Position numbers and translations under genes: made by a program. The notes beneath the pieces are model-generated. The model was not told the origin of the DNA. It saw nothing but the letters and a program-made list of their open reading frames with translations, and did no database searches. From WHTX01 sp038255145 (lineage in GTDB: Bacteria; Actinomycetota; Acidimicrobiia; Acidimicrobiales; CAIXPF01): DNA of 16,910 nucleotides. Shown here one piece after another: positions 6,978 to 14,538 of the stretch (position 1 is the stretch's first letter; each line of letters opens with the position of its first letter). The stretch is taken from the NCBI GenBank assembly GCA_038255145.1, contig JBBSLP010000086.1:1-16910 (forward strand), written 5' to 3'.

Positions 6978-8300
6978 TCAGCCGGTGGTGACCTCGGCCA
7001 GTCGTCGTAGCAGGTAGCGGCGCTCGGGCCCGGTCGTGACCAGGGTCAGGGCGTGGCGGTAGGCGTCGGCCGCTTCGGATCGTCGGCCCAGTCGCCGTAG
7101 GAGGTCGGCCCGGGTGGCCGGGACCATGTGGCGTCGGGCCAGGCGGGGGTCGGCCGCCACCACGTCGAGGGCCTCGAGCCCGGCCACGGGACCGTCGCGG
7201 AAGGCCAAGGCCACGGCCCGGTTCACGGCCACGACGGGTGAAGGGCTCATGGCGCTGAGCTCGTCGTAGGCCGCCACCACCGCGGCCCAGTTGGTAGCGG
7301 CCCACGTCGGCGCGGTGCTGTGGGCCGTGGCGATGGCCGCCTGGGCCAGATAGGGACCGCGGCCCCGGGGCCCCCGGGAGCGGCGGGCCGCGGCCAGCAC
7401 GTGCTCGACGCCTTCGGCGATCCGGTCCCGGTCCCAGCGGCTGCGGTCCTGGTCCTCGAGGGGCACCAGGTCACCGGCGGCGTCCACCCGGGCGGCCCGT
7501 CGACCGTCCTGGAGCAGCAGCAGGGCGAGGAGGGCCTCGACCTCGGGCTCGTCCGGCATGAGCTGGTGGGTCAGCCGGGCCGGCCGGATGGCCTCGTCGC
7601 AGAGCTCGCCCCGGACCAGGGCGTCACCGGCGGAGGCCGCGTAGCCCTCGGTGAAGACCAGGTAGATGCAGGCCAGGACGTAGGGCACCCGCTCGGGCAG
7701 CAGGTGGTCGGGGGGCACCCGAAGGGGGATCCGGGCCGTGCGGATCTTGGCCTTGGCCCGCACCAGGCGCTGGGCCACCGTGGCCTCGGGCTGGAGGAAG
7801 GCCCGGGCGATCTCCGGCGTCTGCAGCCCGCACACCAGGCGCAGGGTCAGCGCCACCTGGGCGGCCGGGGTCAGGGCGGGGTGGCAACAGGTGAAGATCA
7901 ACCGCAGCTGGTCGTCCCGCACCGGCCCCACCGCCTCGTCGCCGTCGCCGTCGCCGTCGCCGTGGCCGCGGGCGCCGGGACCTCTCCCTGCGTCCCGGCT
8001 GGCCTCCTCCTCCTTGGGTCCCCGCCGTGCTTCGCGTCGGAGCCGGTCCAGGGCCCGGTTGCGGGCCGTCGTCGTGATCCACGCCCCCGGGTTGTCGGGA
8101 ACCCCCCGCTGGGACCAGGTGCGCACGGCCTCGACGAAGGCCTCCTGGACGGCGTCCTCGGCCACGTCGAGGCTGCCGACGACGCCGGCCACGGTGGCGA
8201 GCGCACGACCCGACTCGCGCCGGAACGTGCGCTCGATGGCCTCGGCACCGCGCTCCTGGGCCGCGGGGTGGCCGGTGGGGTCCTCGGCCGAGCCGGGCAC
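6978..8300 (-). CDS. ECF42-like RNA polymerase sigma factor with C-terminal DUF6596 extension
   Basis: The 440-residue product has sigma region 2 (about 22-95; AEDAVQEAFVEAVRTWSQRG, then NPGAWITTTARNRALDRLRR), sigma region 4 (about 130-185; TLRLVCGLQTPEIARAFL) and a long helical TPR-like extension from about 190 to the end (YLVFTEGYAAS, AVVAAYDELSAM, VVAVNRAVALAF). That architecture is the DUF6596/ECF42 type, which lacks a classical anti-sigma partner and is usually encoded with DGPF/YCII proteins, as here: the DGPF gene lies 19 bases upstream in the same direction. The linker between regions 2 and 4 is stretched by a Gly-Asp run encoded by a hexamer repeat. The start is GTG at 8300; its SD (AGGAG) is about 12 bases away, so the exact start is uncertain. 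Confidence 0.92.
   Translation of the reverse strand: MPGSAEDPTGHPAAQERGAEAIERTFRRESGRALATVAGVVGSLDVAEDAVQEAFVEAVRTWSQRGVPDNPGAWITTTARNRALDRLRREARRGPKEEEASRDAGRGPGARGHGDGDGDGDEAVGPVRDDQLRLIFTCCHPALTPAAQVALTLRLVCGLQTPEIARAFLQPEATVAQRLVRAKAKIRTARIPLRVPPDHLLPERVPYVLACIYLVFTEGYAASAGDALVRGELCDEAIRPARLTHQLMPDEPEVEALLALLLLQDGRRAARVDAAGDLVPLEDQDRSRWDRDRIAEGVEHVLAAARRSRGPRGRGPYLAQAAIATAHSTAPTWAATNWAAVVAAYDELSAMSPSPVVAVNRAVALAFRDGPVAGLEALDVVAADPRLARRHMVPATRADLLRRLGRRSEAADAYRHALTLVTTGPERRYLLRRLAEVTTG
7939..7962. repeat. 6-bp tandem repeat inside the sigma factor gene
   Basis: TCGCCG occurs four times in a row. On the minus strand it encodes GDGDGDGD in the linker between sigma regions 2 and 4. It is in frame, so length changes would alter only the linker. 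Confidence 0.85.
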
Positions 8301-8319
8301 CGCGGGCCGCAGCTCCTGC

Positions 8320-9042
8320 TCAGGCCATCAGGGCGGCGAAGTCGACGATGGGCCGCAGCTCGACGGCCCCCTTCGGGGTCACCGGGATGCGGGCGGCCAG
8401 CGCAGCGGCGGCCTCGGGGGACGGCGCCCGGAGCAGGTACAGGCCGTTGGCCACCTCGGCGGTCTCGGCGAAGGGCCCGTCGGTCACCAGCACCTCGTCA
8501 CCGCGCACCCGCACCGAGGTGGCCGTCGACGGCGGGTGCACGGCGGCGCCGCCGATGATGGCGTCCCCGGCGGCGGCGCCGAAGGCTCCGTGCTCGGCCA
8601 TGCCCACCTCCCAATCCGGGGTCCCCGGGGCCACGGCCTCGTCGGCCCCGGCCACGATCAGGACCATGTAGCGGTCCGACCCCTGCCCGGGGCCGAGGGG
8701 GCCCATCCACGATCCGACCACCGGCCACAGCTCGACCACGCCCGTGCTGGCCGCGGGGATGAGACGGGCCAGCTCGATGGCATCGTCGAGGGTGGCGGCG
8801 TCGAGCACGAAGAAGCCGCCGACCACCTCGGCCACCTCGGCGTAGGGGCCCGTGGTGACCAGGGGCTCGCCGCCCCCGGGGCGGATGGTGACGGCCGTGT
8901 CCGAGGCGTGGAGGGCCTCGCCGGCCACGATGGCCGACCCGGTCGCCCGGTCGAAGGCCTCGTAGGCGGCCATCTCGGCGAAGAACTCGGGCGTGCCCGG
9001 TTCGATCGTCTCGGAGCCGAAGAGCAGAGCGAGGTAGTGCAT
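8320..9042 (-). CDS. Tandem DGPF/YCII-domain protein
   Basis: The 240 residues form two YCII-like (DGPF) domains, about 1-112 and 124-236. The second has the intact motif VTDGPFAETAEV (D188-F191); in the first it is TTGPYAEVAEV, with the Asp and Phe replaced. DGPF proteins are the usual genomic partners of ECF42 sigma factors; their biochemical role is not settled. The start at 9042 is fixed by GGAGG at 9051-9055, 8 bases upstream; in-frame codons further up lack such a site. Most DGPF proteins have one domain of about 110-140 residues, so this is a fused duplication. It is probably co-transcribed with the sigma gene downstream. Confidence 0.88.
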   Translation of the reverse strand: MHYLALLFGSETIEPGTPEFFAEMAAYEAFDRATGSAIVAGEALHASDTAVTIRPGGGEPLVTTGPYAEVAEVVGGFFVLDAATLDDAIELARLIPAASTGVVELWPVVGSWMGPLGPGQGSDRYMVLIVAGADEAVAPGTPDWEVGMAEHGAFGAAAGDAIIGGAAVHPPSTATSVRVRGDEVLVTDGPFAETAEVANGLYLLRAPSPEAAAALAARIPVTPKGAVELRPIVDFAALMA

Positions 9043-9050
9043 GGTGCCAT

Positions 9051-9055
9051 CCTCC
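9051..9055 (-). promoter_or_regulatory. Ribosome binding site of the DGPF gene
   Basis: GGAGG on the minus strand, 8 bases before the ATG at 9042. It selects this start over in-frame starts upstream. Confidence 0.65.
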
Positions 9056-9146
9056 ATCGTCGTGTCGCTGGCGTGGGCGGTGTCCGTCACCTTCCACACC
9101 CCGACGACGAAGCCGCGGCGCCGCGTTCGACACCCTCGGACGAGAT

Positions 9147-9162
9147 CCCCTCGAAAAGGGGG
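9147..9162. terminator. Hairpin after the anti-sigma factor gene
   Basis: CCCCT (9147-9151), a 5-base loop, then AGGGG (9157-9161). On the minus strand it follows the anti-sigma stop within 5 bases and carries a TTTT in its loop side. A short but well-placed candidate terminator separating the two sigma modules. Confidence 0.5.
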
Positions 9163-9166
9163 CCGG

Positions 9167-9823
9167 TCAGGCGCCGACGGTGCCGTGGGCGGGATCGAGG
9201 AGGTCGAAGCGCAGGACCTCGGCACCACCGGGGCCGGGGTCGCCATCGGAGAGTTCGGCCGTCACCAGGACGAGGGGGAAGTCGGCGGGGTCGATCCCCG
9301 CCGGGAAGCGCACGTCGGTGCGACCGGAGGCACCGGGCTGGAACGTCCCCGCCGACACCACGGCCGGGTCTCCCGGCGCCGGGCCGGGGCGGACGAACCA
9401 CATCTCGTAGAACTGGCCGTGCGGCAGCTCGCCCAGGTCGTCGCTGCGCAGGCGGACCACCCGCTCACCATCGGTGCGGCGGATGTCGAGCTGGCTGGTC
9501 GCCGCACCCTCCGTCGCCGCCGCGCCGGCGAACTCGAGCTGGCCCTCGAAGGCGCCACCGGGACGGGCCACGGCCCAGCCCAAGCCGAAGACCAGCGCCA
9601 ACGCCGCGGCCACGGCCACCGCGGCCAGCGGTCGTCGCCAGCACCGGCCCCCACGGGCGGCGGCCGGTGGCGTCAGCGGCGTGGGGGGAGCCGTGGCCAG
9701 GCGGGCCCGGTCGGCCTCGACCTGGCGGCGCAGCGCGGCGACGCGGTCGGGCGAGGGCTCGCAGTCGGGTACGGCAAACGCCTGGGCCAGCAGGGACAGC
9801 ACGCGGTCCTCCTCAGCGCTCAT
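9167..9823 (-). CDS. RskA-like membrane anti-sigma factor
   Basis: The 218-residue protein has a cytoplasmic N-terminus (about 1-62, SPDRVAALRRQVEADRARLA), one TM helix (about 64-86) and an extracytoplasmic domain matching the anti-sigma-K C-terminal fold (YEMWFVRPGPAPGDPAVVSA at about 137-156, LVLVTAELSDGDPGPGGAEV near the end). The N-terminal part is shorter than in typical anti-sigma domains and has no HxxxCxxC zinc motif. It would hold the sigma factor encoded just upstream at the membrane until a signal leads to its release; that role is inferred from family and operon. ATG at 9823 overlaps the end of the sigma gene by 11 bases, typical of coupled sigma/anti-sigma pairs. Confidence 0.85.
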   Translation of the reverse strand: MSAEEDRVLSLLAQAFAVPDCEPSPDRVAALRRQVEADRARLATAPPTPLTPPAAARGGRCWRRPLAAVAVAAALALVFGLGWAVARPGGAFEGQLEFAGAAATEGAATSQLDIRRTDGERVVRLRSDDLGELPHGQFYEMWFVRPGPAPGDPAVVSAGTFQPGASGRTDVRFPAGIDPADFPLVLVTAELSDGDPGPGGAEVLRFDLLDPAHGTVGA

Positions 9824-10394
9824 CGCCGGCCTCCACCGCAGCCAGGGCGTCGCGCAGCCGTTCGAGGGCCCGGGCCTGGGCCATGCGCACGGCACCGGGC
9901 CGCTTGCCCACCACCGCGGCCACCTCGTCCGAGCTCAACCCACCGAGGACCCGCAGCTCGAGGATCTCGCGGTCGTTCGGGCTGAGCAGGGCGAAGGCCC
10001 GGTGCACCGCGGCGGCCTGCTCGCCGGCCAGGGTGCGGGCCAGGGGGTCCTGGGCGCCCAGGTCGGGGGAGCCGGCCTCGAAGGCGGCCGCGGGGGGCAG
10101 CGGACGGGACCGCTTGCGGTGGGTCTCGAAGATGATGTTGCGCAGGATGCCGAAGAGCCAGCCGTCCACGGCCACTCCCTCGCTCCGGAACGCATCGATG
10201 CGCTGCAACGCCCTCGCCATGGTCTCGCTGACCGCATCCTCGGCCTCGCCGTCGTCAGCGAGCCTGCTCCGAGCGTAGGAGAACAATCGGGGATAGGCCG
10301 AGCGGTAGATGGCCTCCCAGGCGTCGGGATCCCGCTGCAGGGCGCCCTCCACCAGGGGGGGTTCACCTCCGGAGGTCGGGTCGATGTCGATCAC
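9813..10394 (-). CDS. ECF-type RNA polymerase sigma factor
   Basis: The 193-residue product has sigma region 2 (about 22-92; DAWEAIYRSAYPRLFSYARS, AEDAVSETMARALQRIDAF, VDGWLFGILRNIIFETHRKR) and region 4 (about 128-180; LLSPNDREILELRVLGGLSS, DEVAAVVGKRPGAVRMAQAR). The length is normal for the ECF family. GTG at 10394 is the start nearest the domain; the frame is open upstream to 10568 but that part is Gly/Arg-rich and not sigma-like. It overlaps the RskA-like anti-sigma gene downstream, so the two form a regulatory pair. Its start also overlaps the stop of a possible small ORF upstream (GTGA). Confidence 0.9.
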   Translation of the reverse strand: MIDIDPTSGGEPPLVEGALQRDPDAWEAIYRSAYPRLFSYARSRLADDGEAEDAVSETMARALQRIDAFRSEGVAVDGWLFGILRNIIFETHRKRSRPLPPAAAFEAGSPDLGAQDPLARTLAGEQAAAVHRAFALLSPNDREILELRVLGGLSSDEVAAVVGKRPGAVRMAQARALERLRDALAAVEAGDER

Positions 10395-10579
10395 GCCGGC
10401 AACCGCGCCGACCCGACCTCCGCGGCTCGACCCCAGGCGCCCGGTCGCCGGAGCTGCACCCGATCTTCCGCGACCGTTACAGCCACGTCGTCCGCCACGT
10501 CCCCATCCACATCCCCAGCCACATCCTCCGCCACGTCCGTCTCCGTACCCGACGGGGCAGATGGGCACACCGGCGCCAT
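10391..10579 (-). CDS. Possible 62-residue Asp-Val repeat ORF upstream of the sigma factor
   Basis: From ATG at 10579 the frame reads MAPVCPSAPSGTE, then a repeat of four-residue DVAx blocks (DVAEDVAGDVDGDVADDVAV), then a basic C-terminus. It starts 13 bases after the ligase stop and ends in a GTGA overlap with the sigma factor start, a spacing typical of coupled genes. Against it: only about three quarters of codons end in G/C, lower than its neighbours, there is no known domain, and the core is just a 12-bp DNA repeat. It could be a coupling leader peptide or chance. Confidence 0.3.
   Translation of the reverse strand: MAPVCPSAPSGTETDVAEDVAGDVDGDVADDVAVTVAEDRVQLRRPGAWGRAAEVGSARLPA
10483..10542. 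repeat. 12-bp tandem repeat, five units
   Basis: Units CCACGTCGTCCG, CCACGTCCCCAT, CCACATCCCCAG, CCACATCCTCCG and CCACGTCCGTCT are exactly adjacent, sharing CCAC(G/A)TC. The period is a multiple of three, so any frame stays open. It lies upstream of the ECF sigma gene and could also be a multi-site regulatory element. No spacers, so not a CRISPR. Confidence 0.85.
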
Positions 10580-10592
10580 CCCCCCCGTCGCC

Positions 10593-12113
10593 TCAGGTGC
10601 CGAAGCGGCGACGCAGGGTCACCTTGTCGAGCTTGCCGGTGGCCGTCATGGGCATGGGGTCGACCAGCTCCACGGCGTGCAGGCGGGGGTCGCCACCCCG
10701 GTCGCGGTAGCGGGCCAGGACCTCGGACGCCGTGGCCGCACCGGCCTCGTGCAGGGTGACGGCAGCCACCGCCGCCTCGGCACCGGAGGCGTCGCAGCCG
10801 AGGACGACGGCGGCGAAGCGCACGAGCTCGTCGGCCCTGAGGGCCTCCTCCATGGGGCGGGGGAAGACGGTCTCGCCGTCCACCGTCAGCCGCTCGCTCC
10901 ACCGCCCCAGGGTGGACAGCAGCCCGGCGTCGTCGATGACGCCGACGTCCCCCGTGTGCAGCCAGCCGTCGTGGACCACCTCGGCCGTGCGCTCGGGCAG
11001 CCCCCAGTAGCCCCACATGACCCCGCCGCCCACGCACACCTCACCGGGGGTGCCGGGGGGGACCTCGGCGCCGGACCCGTCGAGCACGGCCACGGGTCGG
11101 TCGGGCAGGGGCGGGCCCACCGCTCCCCGCCGGGCGGCATCGGGGCTGCGGGGGTCGCCCAGGGCCACGAAGCCGCCGAGCTCGCTCTGCCCGTAGCTCT
11201 CGCTGAACGCGATGCCCAGCTCCTCGACCCAGGCCGCCTTGAGGGCGGGAGGGACGGGGGCACCGCCGGACACGACCAGGCGCAGGGCGGCGGGGGGTCG
11301 GCCCCGGCGGAAGCTCTCGTCCAGCAGGTCGCCCAACACGATGGGGTTGCCGGGCAGGTAGGTGACGCCGTTGGCCTCGAGGTCGTCGTACACCGCGGCC
11401 ACGTCCCAGCGCCCCCGCAACCCGATGGGCATGCCCACGTGCAGGCCGGGCAACCAGTTGGCCACCAGTCCGTAGCTGCTGGCCGGGGAGGTGGGTCCCA
11501 GGGACGAATCGGCCGCGGTGAGGCCCAGCCGCTCGGCGATGCACGTGGCGGCCAGGGCCGTGGGCCCGTGGCGAAGGACCGCCCCCTTGGGTCGCCCTGT
11601 CGAGCCCGAGGTGAAGGACAGGTGGCACGGGTCCTCGGGCCGCACCACGTGGTCGGGCGGGGTGCCGGCGGCGGCGAGCACGTCGTCCCAGCCCTCGGCC
11701 CCGGGCTGGGGACCGTCGAGGCACAGGTAGCTGGTGATGGAGGTCAGGTGGGGCCGGGCCCGGTCCACGGCGTCGAACAGGTCGTGGGTGTAGACGAGGA
11801 CGCTCGGGGTGCAGTCGCCGGCCACGTCGGCCAGGTCCCCGGCCACCTGCACGGGGATGTGGGCGGTGATGGCGCCCATGCGCCAGGCCCCGAAGCTGGC
11901 CACCAGGTAGTCGAGCCCGCTGTGGGCCAGCAGGCCGACCCGGTCCCCGGGGCCGACCCCGAGGCTCGTGAAGGCGGCTGCGGCCCGTTCGGCCAGGGCG
12001 TGCAGCTCGGCGTAGGTGAGGGACCGGTCCCGGTCGCTCCACACCACGGCGCTGCGGTCATCCCGGGTGCGGGCCGCCCGTTCGAGCATGGCGGTGAAGG
12101 TGTCGGCGAGCAT
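10593..12113 (-). CDS. AMP-binding enzyme, acyl-CoA ligase type (FadD-like)
   Basis: ANL-superfamily enzymes adenylate a carboxylic acid with ATP and usually transfer it to CoA. The 506 residues show the P-loop SFTSGSTGRPKG (166-177), the SYGQSE motif (306-311), WLHTGD with the ribose-binding Asp389, LGRWSERL (402-409, where a GRxxDxI pattern is usual, so the hinge Asp is replaced) and the catalytic Lys494 in TATGKLDK. The start ATG at 12113 has GGAGGAG just upstream at 12116-12122; the open frame extending to 12320 has no coding character. The substrate cannot be read from sequence; the divergent P450 suggests lipid, steroid or other hydrophobic acids. A peptide-synthetase role is unlikely because no carrier domain is present. 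Confidence 0.88.
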   Translation of the reverse strand: MLADTFTAMLERAARTRDDRSAVVWSDRDRSLTYAELHALAERAAAAFTSLGVGPGDRVGLLAHSGLDYLVASFGAWRMGAITAHIPVQVAGDLADVAGDCTPSVLVYTHDLFDAVDRARPHLTSITSYLCLDGPQPGAEGWDDVLAAAGTPPDHVVRPEDPCHLSFTSGSTGRPKGAVLRHGPTALAATCIAERLGLTAADSSLGPTSPASSYGLVANWLPGLHVGMPIGLRGRWDVAAVYDDLEANGVTYLPGNPIVLGDLLDESFRRGRPPAALRLVVSGGAPVPPALKAAWVEELGIAFSESYGQSELGGFVALGDPRSPDAARRGAVGPPLPDRPVAVLDGSGAEVPPGTPGEVCVGGGVMWGYWGLPERTAEVVHDGWLHTGDVGVIDDAGLLSTLGRWSERLTVDGETVFPRPMEEALRADELVRFAAVVLGCDASGAEAAVAAVTLHEAGAATASEVLARYRDRGGDPRLHAVELVDPMPMTATGKLDKVTLRRRFGT

Positions 12114-12273
12114 GTCTCCTCCGGATGGTCGACCCGAGGCTCCAGGGCGGCGCACGCTACCGGCCCCTGCGTCCGGCTCGCCCTGTCGGACCCGTACTCC
12201 TGGACCGTCGAGCCCTACCATCGGTGGCACCAGCCGACCGGGGGGTCGTCGCCGGCCATGGGGGGTTTGCGTC
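12114..12273. promoter_or_regulatory. Divergent promoter region of the ligase and P450 genes
   Basis: A 160-base gap separates the two start codons, so both promoters must lie here or nearby. TACCAT (about 12217-12222, plus) and TAGCGT (about 12157-12162, minus) fit a TAnnnT -10 pattern, but matching -35 boxes are not obvious. An operator shared by both genes is possible. Confidence 0.4.
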
Positions 12274-13614
12274 ATGCGGTCGATCACCGGGGACCTGCTC
12301 GACGAGCTCGACATCACCACGATCGATCGCTACGTGCGTGACGGCTACCCGTGGCGGGCGTGGGATGCGCTGCGCGAGCACGACCCCGTGGCCCGCTACG
12401 AGGCGCCCGGCTTCCCGCCCTTCTGGGCCGTGACCCGCTACGAGGACATCCAGACCGTCGAGGCCCGGGCCGACGTCTTCGTCAACAGCGGGCCCATCCT
12501 GCGCCTGGAGAGTGAGCACGGGCTCGAGCGCTTGGAGAACTTCCGGGTGCGCCAGGCCGAGCGTTGGGGCTGGGACCCCGACGAGCCCCTGGACATGATC
12601 TACCTGGACCGGCCCCGGCACCTCGACCTGCGCATGTTGACCATGCGCCGCTTCACCCCTGCGGCCATGCGTCGCCTCGAGGACGACCTCGACGAGCTGG
12701 CCCGACGCTTCGTGCGCGAGTTCGTGGCCGCGGCCAAGGCGGCCGCGGCCGACGGCGGTGTCGACGGCACGGGGGCCCTGGACCTGGTCAGTGGGCTGTC
12801 CCTGGGTGTGCCCCTGGCCACCATCTGCCAGATGCTGGGTGCCCCCACCAGTGACTGGCACGACATCTGCCGCTGGACCGACCTGCTCTTCGCCGAGACC
12901 CTGGCCCACCAGCACGCCGAGCCCGGTGAGACCACCAGCGACGTCCGGCGCCGCCTGGGCCTGGAGTACAAGGCCTACGTCGACGACCTCATCGCCGACC
13001 GCCGGCGCCGGGGGCCCGACGGTGGGGACGACCTGACCACGGCCCTGGTCCACGCCACCATCGACGGCACCCCCCTGACCGACCAGCAGCTGCACGGCTA
13101 CCTGGTCCTGCTCATGGCGGCGGGCAACGAGACCACCCGCAACTCCATCACCGGCGGGGTGCGGGCCATGCTCGAGCACCCCGACCAGGCCGCCCGCCTG
13201 GCTGCGGACCCCGAGGGGATGACCCAGACCGCGGTGGAGGAGATCCTGCGGTGGACGTCGCCGGTGGTGCAGTTCGCCCGCACCGCCGTGGTCGACTTCG
13301 AGCTGGCCGGGGTGACCATCCCCGCGGGAGACACCGTGGTGCTGTGGTACCCGTCGGCCAACCGCGACGAGCGCCAGTTCCCCGAGCCCTACACGTTCGA
13401 CGTGGGCCGCACCCCCAACTTCCACCTCGCCTTCGGCCACGGGGCCCACTTCTGCCTGGGGGCCAACCTGGCCCGTTGGGAGCTGCGCTCGGTGTTCCGT
13501 GAGCTCGCCCCCCACCTGGCCCACCTCGAGCTGGCCGGGGAGCCCGAGCGGGTCGGCCACCTGCACGTGGGCGCCGTGCACCGCCAGCTCGTGCGCTGGA
13601 CGGGGCCCCGTTGA
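12274..13614 (+). CDS. Cytochrome P450
   Basis: A heme-thiolate monooxygenase of 446 residues, soluble, with no TM segment. The I-helix oxygen-activation motif is AAGNETTRN (282-290), the ExxR pair is Glu323-Arg326 in EEILRW, and the heme-binding loop is FGHGAHFCLGANLAR (387-401) with the proximal ligand Cys394. The N-terminal YPWRAWDALREHDPVARYEA and FWAVTRYEDI and the LTMRRFTPAAMRRLEDD segment resemble the actinobacterial CYP124/125/142 group that oxidises steroids and branched lipids, but I cannot fix the family. No ferredoxin or reductase gene is near, so electron partners are encoded elsewhere. The start ATG at 12274 follows a G-rich stretch. It is divergent from an acyl-CoA ligase, and a DUF4239 gene follows after 17 bases. 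Confidence 0.95.
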   Translation: MRSITGDLLDELDITTIDRYVRDGYPWRAWDALREHDPVARYEAPGFPPFWAVTRYEDIQTVEARADVFVNSGPILRLESEHGLERLENFRVRQAERWGWDPDEPLDMIYLDRPRHLDLRMLTMRRFTPAAMRRLEDDLDELARRFVREFVAAAKAAAADGGVDGTGALDLVSGLSLGVPLATICQMLGAPTSDWHDICRWTDLLFAETLAHQHAEPGETTSDVRRRLGLEYKAYVDDLIADRRRRGPDGGDDLTTALVHATIDGTPLTDQQLHGYLVLLMAAGNETTRNSITGGVRAMLEHPDQAARLAADPEGMTQTAVEEILRWTSPVVQFARTAVVDFELAGVTIPAGDTVVLWYPSANRDERQFPEPYTFDVGRTPNFHLAFGHGAHFCLGANLARWELRSVFRELAPHLAHLELAGEPERVGHLHVGAVHRQLVRWTGPR

Positions 13615-13631
13615 TCTGATCAGCTGCCGCG

Positions 13632-14435
13632 GTGTCGACCTGGCTGTCCCGCCAACCCGTCGGCCTGCTCTTCGTGCTGTTCCTGGCGCTGTTCGCCAGC
13701 CTGGCCGTGGTGGCCCACGTCGGGTTGCGGCGCCACCTGGTGGATCGTGAGGACGACGCCAGCCGGATGGCGGGGTCGCTGATGGGGGCGGTCGGGGGCT
13801 CGTTCGCCGTGCTCGCCGCCTTCACCATCGCCTCGGCCGCCTCCAGCCTGGGCAAGGTCGAGGCCGACGTGGCCCAGGAGGCCAACGCCGTGGCCCGCCT
13901 GAGCTGGTCGACCAATGCCCTGGGGTCCTCGGGTGCACCGGCCCGCGACGCCCTCGAGGCTTACGTGACCGCAACCCTCGACGGTGAGTGGAGGCCCCTG
14001 GGGCGCAGTGAGGTGCAGCAGACCGCGGCCTTCGCCCGTCTGGCCGAACTGGAGGGCACCATCCGCGGGGCCCTGGCCGATGCCGGCCCCGAGTTGGGCC
14101 CCGCCGAGCGCACCGAGGTGCTGGGCGCCCTCGACGGGGTGTCGGGGGCCCGGCGCAACCGCTTCGTGTCCACCCGCCCCCTGCAGCCGGCGTTGCTGAC
14201 CATGCTGTTGATGACCGGGGCCGTCCTCGTGGTCAACGCCGTGGTGCTGGCCCTGCCCAGCGAGCGCCGCACCATGGTGGTCCTGGCCGGCCTGGTGCTG
14301 GTCGTGGGGGGCAGCGTGGCCCTGGTGCTGGGTCTGAGCGCGCCGTTCAGCGGCTCGTTCGCCGCGGGCAAGGACCCCCTGCTCAGCGTGCTCGACGGCC
14401 TGCGGGCCAACAGCTTCACCCTGCCGGGGGGCTGA
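13632..14435 (+). CDS. DUF4239 (bestrophin-like) membrane protein
   Basis: The 267-residue protein has four predicted TM helices in two pairs (about 11-31 and 47-68; 184-206 and 213-236) separated by a roughly 110-residue soluble region containing EADVAQEANAVARLSWSTNA. This is the DUF4239 arrangement, where the loop after helix 2 carries the conserved E-A-N-A-x-x-x-L pattern. Function is unproven; distant similarity to bestrophin channels is the usual description. GTG at 13632 lies 17 bases after the P450 stop with no clear SD, so it is probably expressed in the same transcript. No functional link to the P450 is evident beyond the spacing. Confidence 0.8.
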   Translation: MSTWLSRQPVGLLFVLFLALFASLAVVAHVGLRRHLVDREDDASRMAGSLMGAVGGSFAVLAAFTIASAASSLGKVEADVAQEANAVARLSWSTNALGSSGAPARDALEAYVTATLDGEWRPLGRSEVQQTAAFARLAELEGTIRGALADAGPELGPAERTEVLGALDGVSGARRNRFVSTRPLQPALLTMLLMTGAVLVVNAVVLALPSERRTMVVLAGLVLVVGGSVALVLGLSAPFSGSFAAGKDPLLSVLDGLRANSFTLPGG

Positions 14436-14456
14436 GGCCGGCCCGATTGGCCGGCC
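14436..14456. terminator. Hairpin after the DUF4239 gene
   Basis: GGCCGGCC (14436-14443) and GGCCGGCC (14449-14456) form an 8-bp all-GC stem with a CGATT loop, starting directly after the TGA. No T-tract. It lies between convergent genes and may serve both. Confidence 0.65.
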
Positions 14457-14538
14457 CGCTGACCCCAACTGTCGCCGCTTGCTGCCCTCCGTCGAATCGA
14501 CGTCGAATCGGCCGAACGGTGCTCAGCCCGGCGCCTCG

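Noticed and set aside
7738..10278. 846-codon plus frame
   Set aside because: Antisense to the ECF42-like, DGPF, anti-sigma and sigma genes, with no domain.
10483..10542. Tandem 12-bp repeat as a CRISPR or origin iteron array
   Set aside because: Units are adjacent without spacers, and there is no Cas or replication gene nearby. It is too short and degenerate for confident iterons.
12157..12162. TAGCGT as a firm -10 box of the ligase gene
   Set aside because: No -35 partner at proper spacing, so it is kept only as a low-confidence note in the divergent promoter region.
9474..12341. 955-codon plus frame
   Set aside because: Antisense to the anti-sigma, sigma and ligase genes, with Gly/His/Gln-rich composition typical of the complement of GC-rich coding DNA.
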